In this document: piece after piece, positions 52,060 through 61,349 of the stretch
How the letters are laid out: each line of letters opens with the position of its first letter
How positions within the stretch are numbered: position 1 is the first letter of the stretch
From: JBEKTY01 sp049515555
GTDB lineage: Bacteria > Planctomycetota > Planctomycetia > Pirellulales > Thermoguttaceae
Length of the DNA stretch: 64,000 bases
Reading direction: 5' to 3'
NCBI GenBank assembly: GCA_049515555.1
Contig: JBEKTY010000007.1
Location: 31,437 to 95,436, forward strand
Made by a program: the position numbers and the translations under genes
Notes under the pieces: model-generated
What the model saw: only the letters and a program-made list of their open reading frames with translations
Told to the model about the DNA's origin: nothing
The model's database searches: none

Positions 52060-53319
52060 ATGGCTTTTCCCTGGACTGGGAAGAAAGACGTTCCGCCGGG
52101 CGCCAAGCCCGAGTTCCCCGCCGGCCTGGAAATCGACGACCCGGAGTCGCCCGCGGCGTCGCCGCCGGACAAGCCGGCCGCGGCTTCACAGGCTGACCGC
52201 CCGCTTGCGGTTTCGCAGCCGGCCCACCCGCTTGCGGCTTCGCAGGCCGCCGAATCCTTGCTCACCCTGACCGACCGCCTGGAGCGGCTCGGCGCGGCGG
52301 TGGAAGAGGCCCGCCAGCAGGTCACTTCCTACCTCGTGCACCGCGACTCGCAAGCCAAGGCCGAGCCCGCCCGCGGCCTGGCCCGCCAGCTCGATGCCCT
52401 GACCGACAAGCTGGAGCGGTTGGCCGGCGGCCGCGGCGCGGATCAGAAGCTGGACGCGATCTACGGCAAGCTGGACCAGTTGACCGCCATGGCCGAGGCG
52501 GCCCCGGCCGGGCCCGCGGCCGACGGCGGCCCGGCGGCGGCCAGCCTCGAGCCCGTGCTGAAAACCGCCATCCGGCCGCTGGCCGAGAAACTCGATCAGC
52601 TCGAGGCCAAGCTCAAGCTGGTCGAGGCCCTCAAGGAGGCCTTCGCCTCGAACCTGGTCAAGATCCGCGACGCCCTCAGCGAGCAGCACGGGACGTTCGG
52701 CGCCGGGCTGCGGCAGCTCACGGAAATCGTCCCCCAGTACTTCAACGCCCTGCCACAGTATTTTACGGTCATCCAGCAGCAGGTGGCGGCGGCCCAGACG
52801 CACGTCGATGCCGGGCTGCGAACCATCGTTGACATCCTCCGGCCGCCGGAGAACGAGGCCCAGCCGGGCGTCAGCGGCGATTGGCCCACCGCCGTGCTGG
52901 GTCCGGAACTGGCCCAAAAACCGGCGCTGGACGCCCAACGCCGCCAGTTGCTCCGCGGCGTACTGGGCGGCGAGCCGGCCGCCTCCGCGCTGGTCGGCTG
53001 CCTGATGATCTTCCGCTCCTCCCCGGCCGAAAGAATGCCCCCCTTGCTCAAAGAAATCGGCGAGGCCTACTACCGCTGGCAGCCCCGCACCACCAATCGC
53101 CCCGGCGAGCTGGAAACCGCCCTGGCCGATTGGCTGCAACGGACGTGCGAACAGGCGGGCGTGTCCAACAGCATCGAGTTGGTCCACCCCGGCGAGCGCT
53201 TCGATTCCACGCGGCACAATGCCTCGAAGCCGGGCGTCGAAATCACCCAGGTCCTCGGCTGGATCGTGCTCCGCGACAATGGCAGAGTCTACACCAAGGC
53301 CAGCGTGGCGGTGAAATAA
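52060..53319 (+). CDS. Coiled-coil protein with GrpE-like C-terminal tail
   Basis: 419 aa from ATG 52060 with GGAAGGA upstream; the frame is open further 5', but no good start exists there. Residues 1-65 are Pro/Ala-rich with repeats of PLAVSQPAHPLAASQ type. Residues 65-240 are coiled coil (LLTLTDRLERLGAAVEEARQ, LEAKLKLVEALKEAF). Residues 370-419 read HPGERFDSTRHNA, then VEITQVLGWIVLRDNGRVYT and KASVAVK. The order of long coil, G-x-x-FD-x-x-x-HNA and closing beta strands recalls the Hsp70 exchange factor GrpE (GEPFDPNLHEA). Next to an Hsp70-fold SrfB-like protein this suggests a partner, but it is an inference. It could instead be the SrfA equivalent. Confidence 0.68.
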   Translation: MAFPWTGKKDVPPGAKPEFPAGLEIDDPESPAASPPDKPAAASQADRPLAVSQPAHPLAASQAAESLLTLTDRLERLGAAVEEARQQVTSYLVHRDSQAKAEPARGLARQLDALTDKLERLAGGRGADQKLDAIYGKLDQLTAMAEAAPAGPAADGGPAAASLEPVLKTAIRPLAEKLDQLEAKLKLVEALKEAFASNLVKIRDALSEQHGTFGAGLRQLTEIVPQYFNALPQYFTVIQQQVAAAQTHVDAGLRTIVDILRPPENEAQPGVSGDWPTAVLGPELAQKPALDAQRRQLLRGVLGGEPAASALVGCLMIFRSSPAERMPPLLKEIGEAYYRWQPRTTNRPGELETALADWLQRTCEQAGVSNSIELVHPGERFDSTRHNASKPGVEITQVLGWIVLRDNGRVYTKASVAVK

Positions 53320-53328
53320 CGGGGAGCT

Positions 53329-55704
53329 ATGAATACATTCCGCTGTTCAGCCTGCGGTTTTCAGATCCAGCGACCGACCCAGCCGTTTAGTTGCCCGCAA
53401 TGCGGGCGCCAGGCCATTGGCCTGTTCCGGATGGTTTCTTTTGCACCGCCGGGTCAGGGCGGTCCCTGGCCGCCTCCGCCGGGCGGACCCGGCATGCCGC
53501 AGCAACCCGGCGCCTGGCCCGGCCAGCCCGCCATGCCCCAGCAACCGCTTCCGCAACCGCCCGGCACGCCGCAGCAGGGCATGCCGCAGCAACCCGGTGT
53601 TTGGCCCGGCCCGCCGGGGGCGGGGCCCATGCCAGGCGCGTGGCCCGGCCAACCGCAACCGCCCGCTGCATGGCCCCAACAGCCGCCTGCCGCACCGCAG
53701 CCACCCGGCATGCCGCAACAGGTGATGCCGCAACCACCGCCCATGCAGCAGGCCCCCGGCGGCTGGCCCGGTCAGCCGGCGACTTCCTGGCCCGGCCAAC
53801 CGGGCATGCCGCAGCAACCGGGCATGCCGCAGCAACCAGGCGTTTGGCCCGGCCAACCGCAATCACCCGCCACTTGGCCTCAACAACCGCTTGCGGGTTC
53901 GCCGCCGCCGGGCATGCAGCCGCAGCAGCCGGCCGGCTGGCCGGCGCGGCCGGGTATTCCGCCCCCACCATCGTATCAGCCGGGCATACCTGGCCGGCCC
54001 ATGGGCTATCCGCCGCCGCGCGTTGCCCCGCCGCCGGGGGCGGCTTTCCAGCAGCCACCGCCCCAGCCGCCACCAGCGGCCCCGCCGCCCGTTGCACCAC
54101 CGCCGGTTGCCCCGCCGGGGGCCACTCCGCCGCTTGCGGCTTCGCCGCCTTCGCCGCAATCCCGGGCGCCTGCGCAGCGGCCGGCCCGGCCGCAGGCCGC
54201 GCCGCCGGGTGCGGCCGGGCCCGCGCCCCCCGCCGGGCCACCCCGACGAGCCGCCGCGCCTCAGCAGCCGCCCGCCGCCCCGCCAACTCAGCCGGCGGAG
54301 CCGCCGAGGCGTCGGCCCGCCGCGCCTACCGAGCCTCGTCCTGCTCCGCCGGCGGAGAGGCCGGCGCCGGCAGCGGAGCAGCGCGCGGCGGCAGCGGCCC
54401 CAACGAGACCCTCATCCCCGGCGGCGGCCGCCCCGCCTGCTCGGCGCCAGAGCGAACCCGCCCCCGCCCCGCCTGCTCGACGCCCGCCGGAACCCGCCTC
54501 GGCGAAACCGCAAACGGCTGCACCCCCGCCGCCGGCCGCGCCCCCGCCGCCCAAACCAGTCCCACGGCCCAAGGTCGTCCGGCCCGAGCGGTTCGTGTGG
54601 GCCTATCCCGACGAGCCCGCCGCCGAGGCCCAGGCCACGCCCATCCGCAACGCCCCGGCCGTCGATTCCAGCGGCCGCGTCTTCCTGCACTTCCAGGACC
54701 GGCTGGTGGCCCTGGTCGAAGACGGCGGGAAGCCCAGGCTGCTGTGGGAGTACGTCACCGGGACGCGGGCTCCCGGCCCGGTGGTCCTCGGGCCGCAGGA
54801 CACGCTCCGCCTCCACTGCTGCGACGGGTATCTACACTGCCTCGACGCGGCCACGGGCAAGCAGATCTGGTCGCCGGCCTGCGTCGGCGAGCCGCTGGGC
54901 TACGCGCTGCCCGTGACGGATCGCGACGGCAATACCTGGATCAGTGCCGCCGACGGCGGTCTGATCCGCGTCGACTCGATGGGCCGCATGCAGAAGCCGG
55001 GGCGCTTCTTCACCTCCCGGCAGAAGCTCGATTCGCCCGGCCTCCTGCTGGGCGACGTGCTGTTCATCGGCGGCGAGCAGGGCTACGTGTTCGCCATCGA
55101 GCTGGGCGGCGAGCAGGGCGCCAATCGCTGGAACCACGCCGCCGAGCAGGGCTACGTGGGCGTCGTCCGCTCCGCGCCGGTAATGACCGCCGAGGGCGTG
55201 TACATCGCCGCCGGCCAGGACGAGATTCTATACGGCCTGGCCCCCTCCGGCGACCCGGCCTGGAGAACGCCCATGCCCGGCCAGATGCTCGGCTCGCCCG
55301 TGTTCGATAAGTTCGGCCACTTGTACGTGGGCATCAGCCAGTCGCCGCGGGGCATGGAGTCGCGGGGCGTGCTGGCCTGCGTCGACGGCAACAGCCACAA
55401 GGTCCGCTGGGAGTACCGCGCCGCCGGCCCGGTCGAATCCACCCCGGTCATCGGCGACGACGACCTCCTTTATTTCGGCGACAATGCGGGCGTAATCCAC
55501 GCCGTCAACTTCCTGGGCCGCGTGCAATGGACGGCCGAGGTCGGCTCGCCCGTTCGATCGGCCGGCACGATCATCGCCCCCCACCGCCTGGCCTTCGGCC
55601 TGGACGACGAGACGCTGCTGGTCCTGGAGTGCTCCTCCGGCGGGCTGGCCCCCGAGGGCTGGCCGAAGATCGGCCGCACCCGCGCCCAGAACGGCCAAGT
55701 GTAG
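53329..55704 (+). CDS. Zinc-ribbon, Pro/Gln-rich, PQQ-propeller protein
   Basis: 791 aa. The N-terminus is a zinc ribbon (C6, C9, C22, C25: FRCSACGFQI, FSCPQCGR). Residues 35-410 are Pro/Gly/Gln/Ala-rich with repeats of MPQQPGVWPGQP type, surely disordered. Residues 410-791 are a PQQ/BamB-like propeller (RLVALVEDGGKPRLLWEYVT, LHCLDAATGKQIWSPACVGE, NTWISAADGGLIRVDSMGRM, LLYFGDNAGVIHAVNFLGRV). It lacks a signal peptide, unusual for a PQQ propeller, and suggests a cytoplasmic scaffold. It closes the operon, 9 bases after the coiled-coil gene. Confidence 0.78.
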   Translation: MNTFRCSACGFQIQRPTQPFSCPQCGRQAIGLFRMVSFAPPGQGGPWPPPPGGPGMPQQPGAWPGQPAMPQQPLPQPPGTPQQGMPQQPGVWPGPPGAGPMPGAWPGQPQPPAAWPQQPPAAPQPPGMPQQVMPQPPPMQQAPGGWPGQPATSWPGQPGMPQQPGMPQQPGVWPGQPQSPATWPQQPLAGSPPPGMQPQQPAGWPARPGIPPPPSYQPGIPGRPMGYPPPRVAPPPGAAFQQPPPQPPPAAPPPVAPPPVAPPGATPPLAASPPSPQSRAPAQRPARPQAAPPGAAGPAPPAGPPRRAAAPQQPPAAPPTQPAEPPRRRPAAPTEPRPAPPAERPAPAAEQRAAAAAPTRPSSPAAAAPPARRQSEPAPAPPARRPPEPASAKPQTAAPPPPAAPPPPKPVPRPKVVRPERFVWAYPDEPAAEAQATPIRNAPAVDSSGRVFLHFQDRLVALVEDGGKPRLLWEYVTGTRAPGPVVLGPQDTLRLHCCDGYLHCLDAATGKQIWSPACVGEPLGYALPVTDRDGNTWISAADGGLIRVDSMGRMQKPGRFFTSRQKLDSPGLLLGDVLFIGGEQGYVFAIELGGEQGANRWNHAAEQGYVGVVRSAPVMTAEGVYIAAGQDEILYGLAPSGDPAWRTPMPGQMLGSPVFDKFGHLYVGISQSPRGMESRGVLACVDGNSHKVRWEYRAAGPVESTPVIGDDDLLYFGDNAGVIHAVNFLGRVQWTAEVGSPVRSAGTIIAPHRLAFGLDDETLLVLECSSGGLAPEGWPKIGRTRAQNGQV

Positions 55705-55748
55705 CCGTGGGGCAAGCCCTCCAGTCGTCGGTGCGGAAGCCTGAAACG

Positions 55749-55757
55749 GGTCGAGCG
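55749..55757. repeat. Target-site duplication, left copy
   Basis: GGTCGAGCG just before the left inverted repeat; repeated at 57472-57480 just after the right one. Confidence 0.8.
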
Positions 55758-55764
55758 TGGGTGG

Positions 55765-56139
55765 GTGAGAACTGGTCTGGTGTCATTTGGCGGTTTTTGT
55801 TCCATTGATGTCTTTTGTTGTGGCGCGGTTGCCACGCAAGCCGTCGAGGTTTTCGCATGGAGGTGCTCTGATGCCAGCCGCTCGTTTTCGTTTCTCAGTC
55901 CGCTTACTAAGTTGGTCAACTTCTTCCAACGAAGCCGGGATAAGTGGAAGGAGAAGTGCAAGACGGTCAAGCGTGAGAACAAGAGTCTGAAACAGTGCTT
56001 GGCCAAGATGAAGGAGAGCCGTGATGGCTGGAAGGCACGCGCGATGGCCCGCGACGATGACGATCCCCCCCGAGGGCCCAAAAAAGAGGCCCAGCCGCGG
56101 CGGGCGGGGACAGTACCGCGCGCGATCTGTCCGCGGTGA
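55765..56139 (+). CDS. Transposase N-terminal frame (orfA)
   Basis: Start uncertain (GTG at 55765 lies in the terminal repeat; a TTG near 55915 at LVNFFQRSRDK is more natural). The supported part is a basic coiled-coil region: FFQRSRDKWKEKCKTVKREN, then KSLKQCLAKMKESRDGWKAR and DDDDPPRGPKKEAQP. This is the usual N-terminal segment of a family of long transposases normally made as one chain. A TGA at 56137-56139 ends it 3 bases into orfB. The sequences CCCCCCC (56065-56071) and AAAAAAG (56080-56086) could let ribosomes or polymerase slip to the -1 frame. Confidence 0.6.
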   Translation: MRTGLVSFGGFCSIDVFCCGAVATQAVEVFAWRCSDASRSFSFLSPLTKLVNFFQRSRDKWKEKCKTVKRENKSLKQCLAKMKESRDGWKARAMARDDDDPPRGPKKEAQPRRAGTVPRAICPR

Positions 56140-57455
56140 GGGCGGAAGACTTCGACACGAAAGTTCCCCGGCACCAGTTCCCGCTGGGCGTGGTCGCAGG
56201 CAGTCTGGCGTTGGTGCTCCGCGCGGGGACGCGCCTCAAACGTGTGGCCGAGGTGCTGGCTTTGAATTGGAGTTGGTGGGCTGAGGGGGGCCGCGTGGGC
56301 ACGTACTACAGCGTGCGCTTGTGGCTGATGCGGCTGGGCCTCCACCAGTTGAATCGCCCCCAAGAGCAGGCGGATGACTGGATGTGGATCCTGGACCACA
56401 CGATGCAGTTGGGCGAGCGGAAATGCCTGATCATCGTCGGTATCCGGCAATCGGCATGGGATGCGGACGACCGCTGTTTGAGCCACGCGGACGTGGAACT
56501 GATCGACTTGCAGCCGGTGACCGAATCGACGGGGGAAGTGGTGTGGCGGCAGATGGAGGCCGCCACCGCGAAGACGGGGGTTCCGCGGGCGATCATCAGC
56601 GACGACGGCAGGGATCTCCACAAGGGAATCAACCTGTTCCGCGAGACCCACCCGAGCACGGCCTGGATGTATGACATCAAGCACAAGACGGCTTGCCTGT
56701 TGAAGCACGACCTGGAACGCGACGCCGCGTGGCAGGAGTTCGTCGGGGAGGTGAACCGTTTCAAGCAACGCGTGTCCGTTACGCCGTTGGCGTGTCTGTT
56801 GCCTCCGCAGCAGCGTGGCAAGGCGCGGTACATGAGCGTGGACGTGTTGGTGGATTGGGCCCAGGAGTCCTTGGCGCTGTTGGATCGCCCCGACGTGCCG
56901 ACTCAGGTGGGGCTGGACGCGGCCGTGGTGGAAGAGAAGTTGGGCTGGCTGCGAGGGTATCTGCCCCACGTGCAACGCTGGCGGGAAATGCTGAAGGTAA
57001 TCGAAACCACCGAGCACTACGTGCGGCACCAGGGCGTCCACCGCAAGGCGGCGGAAGAGTTGGCGGCCCTTCTGCCGCCCCCGGCAAACGCGGCAGCGTG
57101 CAGGATGCGCGAACGGTTGCTGGAGTTCGTCCAGGAGCAAGCCCAACAGACGCGCGAGGGAGAGTGCCTCTTGGGCTCCAGCGAAGTGCTTGAATCGATC
57201 ATCGGCAAGTTCAAATGCGTGGCCGGGGAGCGGGGCCAGCACGGGCTGACGGGAATGGTGCTCAGCTTCGGGGCGTTGGTCGGACATGTGACCGTAGGGA
57301 CAGTGCAGGCCGCGCTGACCGAGACCTCGAATCACGACGTCTGGAACTGGTGTCAAACGCATCTTGGCACGACGTTGCAAGGTCTCCGCCGCCGGATCGC
57401 GCTAGCCCTCGGCACGGAACAAAAACGGAAACCACTTTCCCTTGCTGAAACTTGA
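56136..57455 (+). CDS. Transposase catalytic frame (orfB)
   Basis: 439 aa from a GTG that may not be a real start; the frame is open back to 56061, where a -1 slip from orfA would fuse the two. It contains VPRHQFPLGVVAGSLALVLR, a helix-turn-helix-like stretch, then MWILDHTMQLGERKCLIIVG with the first Asp, AIISDDGRDLHKGINLFRET with the second, and near the end GSSEVLESIIGKFKCVAGER with a Glu candidate, so a DDE RNase H fold is likely. The ORF ends 16 bases before the right inverted end of the element. Confidence 0.75.
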   Translation: MRAEDFDTKVPRHQFPLGVVAGSLALVLRAGTRLKRVAEVLALNWSWWAEGGRVGTYYSVRLWLMRLGLHQLNRPQEQADDWMWILDHTMQLGERKCLIIVGIRQSAWDADDRCLSHADVELIDLQPVTESTGEVVWRQMEAATAKTGVPRAIISDDGRDLHKGINLFRETHPSTAWMYDIKHKTACLLKHDLERDAAWQEFVGEVNRFKQRVSVTPLACLLPPQQRGKARYMSVDVLVDWAQESLALLDRPDVPTQVGLDAAVVEEKLGWLRGYLPHVQRWREMLKVIETTEHYVRHQGVHRKAAEELAALLPPPANAAACRMRERLLEFVQEQAQQTREGECLLGSSEVLESIIGKFKCVAGERGQHGLTGMVLSFGALVGHVTVGTVQAALTETSNHDVWNWCQTHLGTTLQGLRRRIALALGTEQKRKPLSLAET

Positions 57456-57471
57456 CCCTTTCACCCACCCA

Positions 57472-57480
57472 GGTCGAGCG
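57472..57480. repeat. Target-site duplication, right copy
   Basis: GGTCGAGCG, identical to 55749-55757 at the other end of the element. Confidence 0.8.
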
Positions 57481-57500
57481 CATTTTTTTTGGGGATTTGG

Positions 57501-57575
57501 GGTGGGTCGAGATCGAGCGAGCCCCACCATCAGTTCTCCGCGCATTCTGGTGGGGCTCGCTCCGCTCGACCCACC
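57501..57575. repeat. Palindromic repeat next to the insertion sequence
   Basis: GGTGGGTCGAG...GAGCCCCACCA (57501-57529) faces TGGTGGGGCTC...CTCGACCCACC (57548-57575) around an 18-base loop. It lies 33 bases before the cysE stop on the opposite strand and could terminate cysE transcription. Confidence 0.75.
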
Positions 57576-57607
57576 CTACAAATCTCCGACCTTCGGCAAC
57601 AGGATTG

Positions 57608-58561
<954 letters not shown>

Positions 58562-58647
58562 GGCGAATCGCTCCGGGGCAAAAAGTTGCCGCACAGGCTG
58601 CGGGCGGCGCGAGGCGGCCGCCCTGGTGCGTTGTCAGTCCTCGATTG

Positions 58648-58715
58648 ATGGGTGGCACGCCCTGAAAGGGCGTGATGAGCCGCCCAGCCACGCCCTTTCA
58701 GGGCGTGCCACCCAT
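58648..58715. repeat. Perfect 27-bp hairpin repeat upstream of cysE
   Basis: The arm 58648-58674 (ATGGGTGGCACGCCC, TGAAAGGGCGTG) is an exact inverted copy of 58689-58715 with a 14-base loop. This is a common planctomycete dispersed repeat. It lies between cysE and the EF-G gene. Confidence 0.9.
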
Positions 58716-58988
58716 TCATCAAACCATTGTTGACAGAGAGCTGGGGCAAGCGGGCGGGAGAGGGGGCACAATTAGTGGCGAACGAAGAGGCGCTGCGGTC
58801 CGACCTTCAGGCCGGACCGCGACACGTGCAACAAGCCAGCCCGAACTGCCGTTGAGAAATCATGGCCGAAACACCCTGCGCCGCGCGGCTCTTGATTATC
58901 CTAGGCGCAACAGTCGTCAAAATCAAGACGCTCGTTATAGATTTCGACCGCCGGCGGAGGGAAAGTTTACTGATTTCCCTGGGCCCTT

Positions 58989-59054
58989 GGGTGCCACTGC
59001 TGGCTTGTCCAGCAGTGTAAGGAGCAACTGCTGAGCAAGCCAGCAGTGGCACCC
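58989..59054. repeat. GGGTGCCACTGCTGGCTTG inverted repeat, copy 1
   Basis: GGGTGCCACTGCTGGCTTG (58989-59007) faces its exact inverse at 59036-59054, with a nested TCCAGCAGT/ACTGCTGA pair inside. A diverged copy is at 62365-62429. Confidence 0.9.
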
Positions 59055-59065
59055 GGCGCAAGCCA

Positions 59066-59112
59066 GGATTCCGCCTTCCGCCGTCCCCCTTCATCCTTCC
59101 GCCTTCCGCCTT
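59066..59112. repeat. Low-complexity CCTTCCGCC tract
   Basis: TTCCGCCTTCCGCC and CCTTCATCCTTCCGCC units, the inverse of the tract at 34240-34304. It lies directly beside the fourth copy of the 44-bp palindrome. Confidence 0.75.
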
Positions 59113-59115
59113 GAA

Positions 59116-59159
59116 GGGGACAGTCCCATTTTCGTCGGACGAAAATTGGGACAGTCCCC
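59116..59159. repeat. 44-bp palindromic repeat, copy D
   Basis: GGGGACAGTCCCA, TTTTCGTCGGACGAAAA, TTGGGACAGTCCCC: the inverse orientation of copies A-C. It lies 3 bases from the stop of the EF-G paralogue. Confidence 0.9.
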
Positions 59160-59162
59160 GCC

Positions 59163-61262
59163 CTACTCCTCTTCCTCTTCCTTGAGCTGCGCCTTGGCGA
59201 TGATCTCCTGTTGGACGTTGCCCGGCACGACGTCGTAGTGGCTGTACTCGATCGCGTAGCTTCCCTGGCCGGCGGTGATGCTCGAGAGTGCCCGGGCGTA
59301 GGTGGTGACCTCGGCCAGGGGGACTTCGGCGATTACGGTTTGCATGTCGCCGCCGGCGGAGTCCATGCGGAGCACGCGGCCGCGGCGGCCGGACATGTCG
59401 CTGGTGATGTCGCCCACCTTGCTGCTGGGCACGGTGATCTCGATCTTGACGATCGGCTCCAGCAGCGCCGGCTTGGCCTGCTGGAATACGTTGCGGAAGG
59501 CCATCGAGGCGGCGGTCTTGAAGGCCTGCTCCGAGCTGTCGACCGGATGGTGCTTGCCGAAATGCACCTCGATGCACAGGTTCTGGACCTTGTAGCCGGC
59601 GATGACGCCCCGCTGCAGGCGGTCGTAAAAGCCTTTTTCTACGGCCGGCATGAAGTTGCTGGGAATAGTGCCGCCGACGACCGAATCGATCCACACGAAG
59701 TTGTTGTCGGCGTCGTAGTGATAGCTCTTCAGCGAGGGGAAGCGGGCCTTGACGGCCCACTCCTCGATCACCACGTCCTTGGGCAGGGGGAACATGCGGA
59801 TGTGCACTTCGCCGAACTGGCCGCGGCCGCCGGTCTGCTTCTTGTGCCGGTAGCTGCCCTCGGCGTTGATCTGGATCGTCTCGCGGTAGGGGATCTTCGG
59901 CTCCTTGGTGTCGATCTCGACCTTGTCGCGGCGCTTGAGCCGCTCGCGGAGGATCAGCAGATGCAGCTCGCTCATGCCGGTGGCCACCATTTCCTTGGTC
60001 TGCGGGTCGCTCTGGATGCGGAAGGTGGAGTCTTCCTGGGCCAGCTTCTGCATGGCGGCCGAGACCTTGGCCTCGTCGCCGCGGCTCTTGGGGGTGACGG
60101 CCAGGCCGACCATGGGCGCGGGGAAGGGGATCGGCGGCAGGGCCAGCTCGCCCAGCGACATGCCGGTGCGGAGGTCTTCCACCTTGGTGACGGCCACGAT
60201 CTGGCCGGCGCCGGCCGCGTCCACCGGCTCGGTCTCGTCGGCCTGGATCTCGAACAACTGGCCGAACTTCAGGCCCCGGCGGATGCCCACCACCTGCACC
60301 GTGTCGCCCGTCTTCAGCGTGCCGGAAAAGATGCGGATGAAGCTCAGTTTCTGGACGAAGGGGTCGATGCGGGTCTTGAAGACCTGGGCCGCCAGGGGGC
60401 CGGCCGGGTCGGCCTGGAGCTCGACCTCCGCGCCGGCCGCATTCTTGGCCGTCCGCCGCACCCGGTCCGGGGCCAGCCCGCACAGGGCCAGCGTATCCAG
60501 CAGTTCGGCCAGTCCGGCGCCCGTCTTCCCCGATACGCAGACCACCGGGATCAGCGAGCCCTGGGCCACGGCCCGCACGATCAGCCCGGAGCGCTCCTCT
60601 TCGCTGGGCAAGGTGCCCTCGAAGTACCGCTCCATGACCTGCTCGTCGACCTCGATGATCGACTCCAGCAGCGACTGGCTGATGACCTGTGGATCGACCA
60701 GCGCCCCGGCGGTGTCGGCGGGGATGGCCAGCGTGCTGGCCACGCCGCGGAACTCGGCCCCTTGCCCCAGCGGCACGTTCAACAGCGTGCAGGCCTTGCC
60801 GAACAGCTCGCGAATGTTCGCCACCAGCCCGGCGAAGTCGATGTTGTCGGCGTCCATGCGGTCGAGCACGATGATTCGCCCCAGGCCCTCGCGGGCGGCC
60901 TCGGCGAACATCCGCCGGGTGTTCACGCCGATGCCCGACTGGGCGTTGATCACGATCACCGCCGTATCGACGCCGCGCAGGGCGCCGATGGCCTGCCCCA
61001 CGTAGTCCGGATAGCCCGGCGTGTCGAACACGTTGAACCGCTTGCCGGCATGCTCGAAATGCACCAGCTTGGCCTCGATCGTGTACTTGTGGTGCTTTTC
61101 TTCCTCGTCGAAGTCGCAGATGCTCGTGCCCTCGTCGACGCTGGCCGGCCGGGTCACGACCCCGGTGGTGGTCAGGATGCGGTCGATGAGCGTGGTCTTG
61201 CCCGCCGTGCCGTGGCCGCAGAAGCAGATGTTCCGGATGTCAGCAACTTGGTACTTCGCCAT
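59163..61262 (-). CDS. Elongation factor G paralogue (EF-G2-like GTPase)
   Basis: 699 aa. G1 is GHGTAGKTT near residue 16, G3 is DTPGYPDYVG near 80, and the G4 position reads LDRMDAD near 134 where classical EF-G has NKMD. Domains II-V follow (VFKTRIDPFVQKLSFIRIFS, GMSELHLLILRERLKRR, GSYRHKKQTGGRGQFGEVHI, GRRGRVLRMDSAGGDMQTVI). The C-terminus is acidic (LKEEEEE). It belongs with the EF-G-like proteins found beside the main EF-G in many bacteria; its role in elongation, recycling or stress is not fixed. No str-operon genes flank it, so it is not the housekeeping copy. Confidence 0.88.
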   Translation of the reverse strand: MAKYQVADIRNICFCGHGTAGKTTLIDRILTTTGVVTRPASVDEGTSICDFDEEEKHHKYTIEAKLVHFEHAGKRFNVFDTPGYPDYVGQAIGALRGVDTAVIVINAQSGIGVNTRRMFAEAAREGLGRIIVLDRMDADNIDFAGLVANIRELFGKACTLLNVPLGQGAEFRGVASTLAIPADTAGALVDPQVISQSLLESIIEVDEQVMERYFEGTLPSEEERSGLIVRAVAQGSLIPVVCVSGKTGAGLAELLDTLALCGLAPDRVRRTAKNAAGAEVELQADPAGPLAAQVFKTRIDPFVQKLSFIRIFSGTLKTGDTVQVVGIRRGLKFGQLFEIQADETEPVDAAGAGQIVAVTKVEDLRTGMSLGELALPPIPFPAPMVGLAVTPKSRGDEAKVSAAMQKLAQEDSTFRIQSDPQTKEMVATGMSELHLLILRERLKRRDKVEIDTKEPKIPYRETIQINAEGSYRHKKQTGGRGQFGEVHIRMFPLPKDVVIEEWAVKARFPSLKSYHYDADNNFVWIDSVVGGTIPSNFMPAVEKGFYDRLQRGVIAGYKVQNLCIEVHFGKHHPVDSSEQAFKTAASMAFRNVFQQAKPALLEPIVKIEITVPSSKVGDITSDMSGRRGRVLRMDSAGGDMQTVIAEVPLAEVTTYARALSSITAGQGSYAIEYSHYDVVPGNVQQEIIAKAQLKEEEEE

Positions 61263-61349
61263 GTGAGATTCCTTGGGGAGCCGCGCTGGCCGGCTCCGTG
61301 TGCAAATTGGTTTGATTCCCGGGGACGCTTCCGACTCTCGCCCTTCTCA

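Larger units (their letters stand above)
55758..57471 (+). mobile_element. Insertion sequence, 1714 bp, with inverted ends and 9-bp target duplication
   Basis: Left end TGGGTGGGTGAGAAC and right end (inverted) TGGGTGGGTGAAAGG give 11 identical terminal bases. The element is flanked by the direct repeat GGTCGAGCG. It carries a transposase in two overlapping frames, the second in the -1 frame. The IS family could not be named from memory. The element inserted directly downstream of the Srf-like operon and upstream of cysE, so it does not break a gene. Confidence 0.85.
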
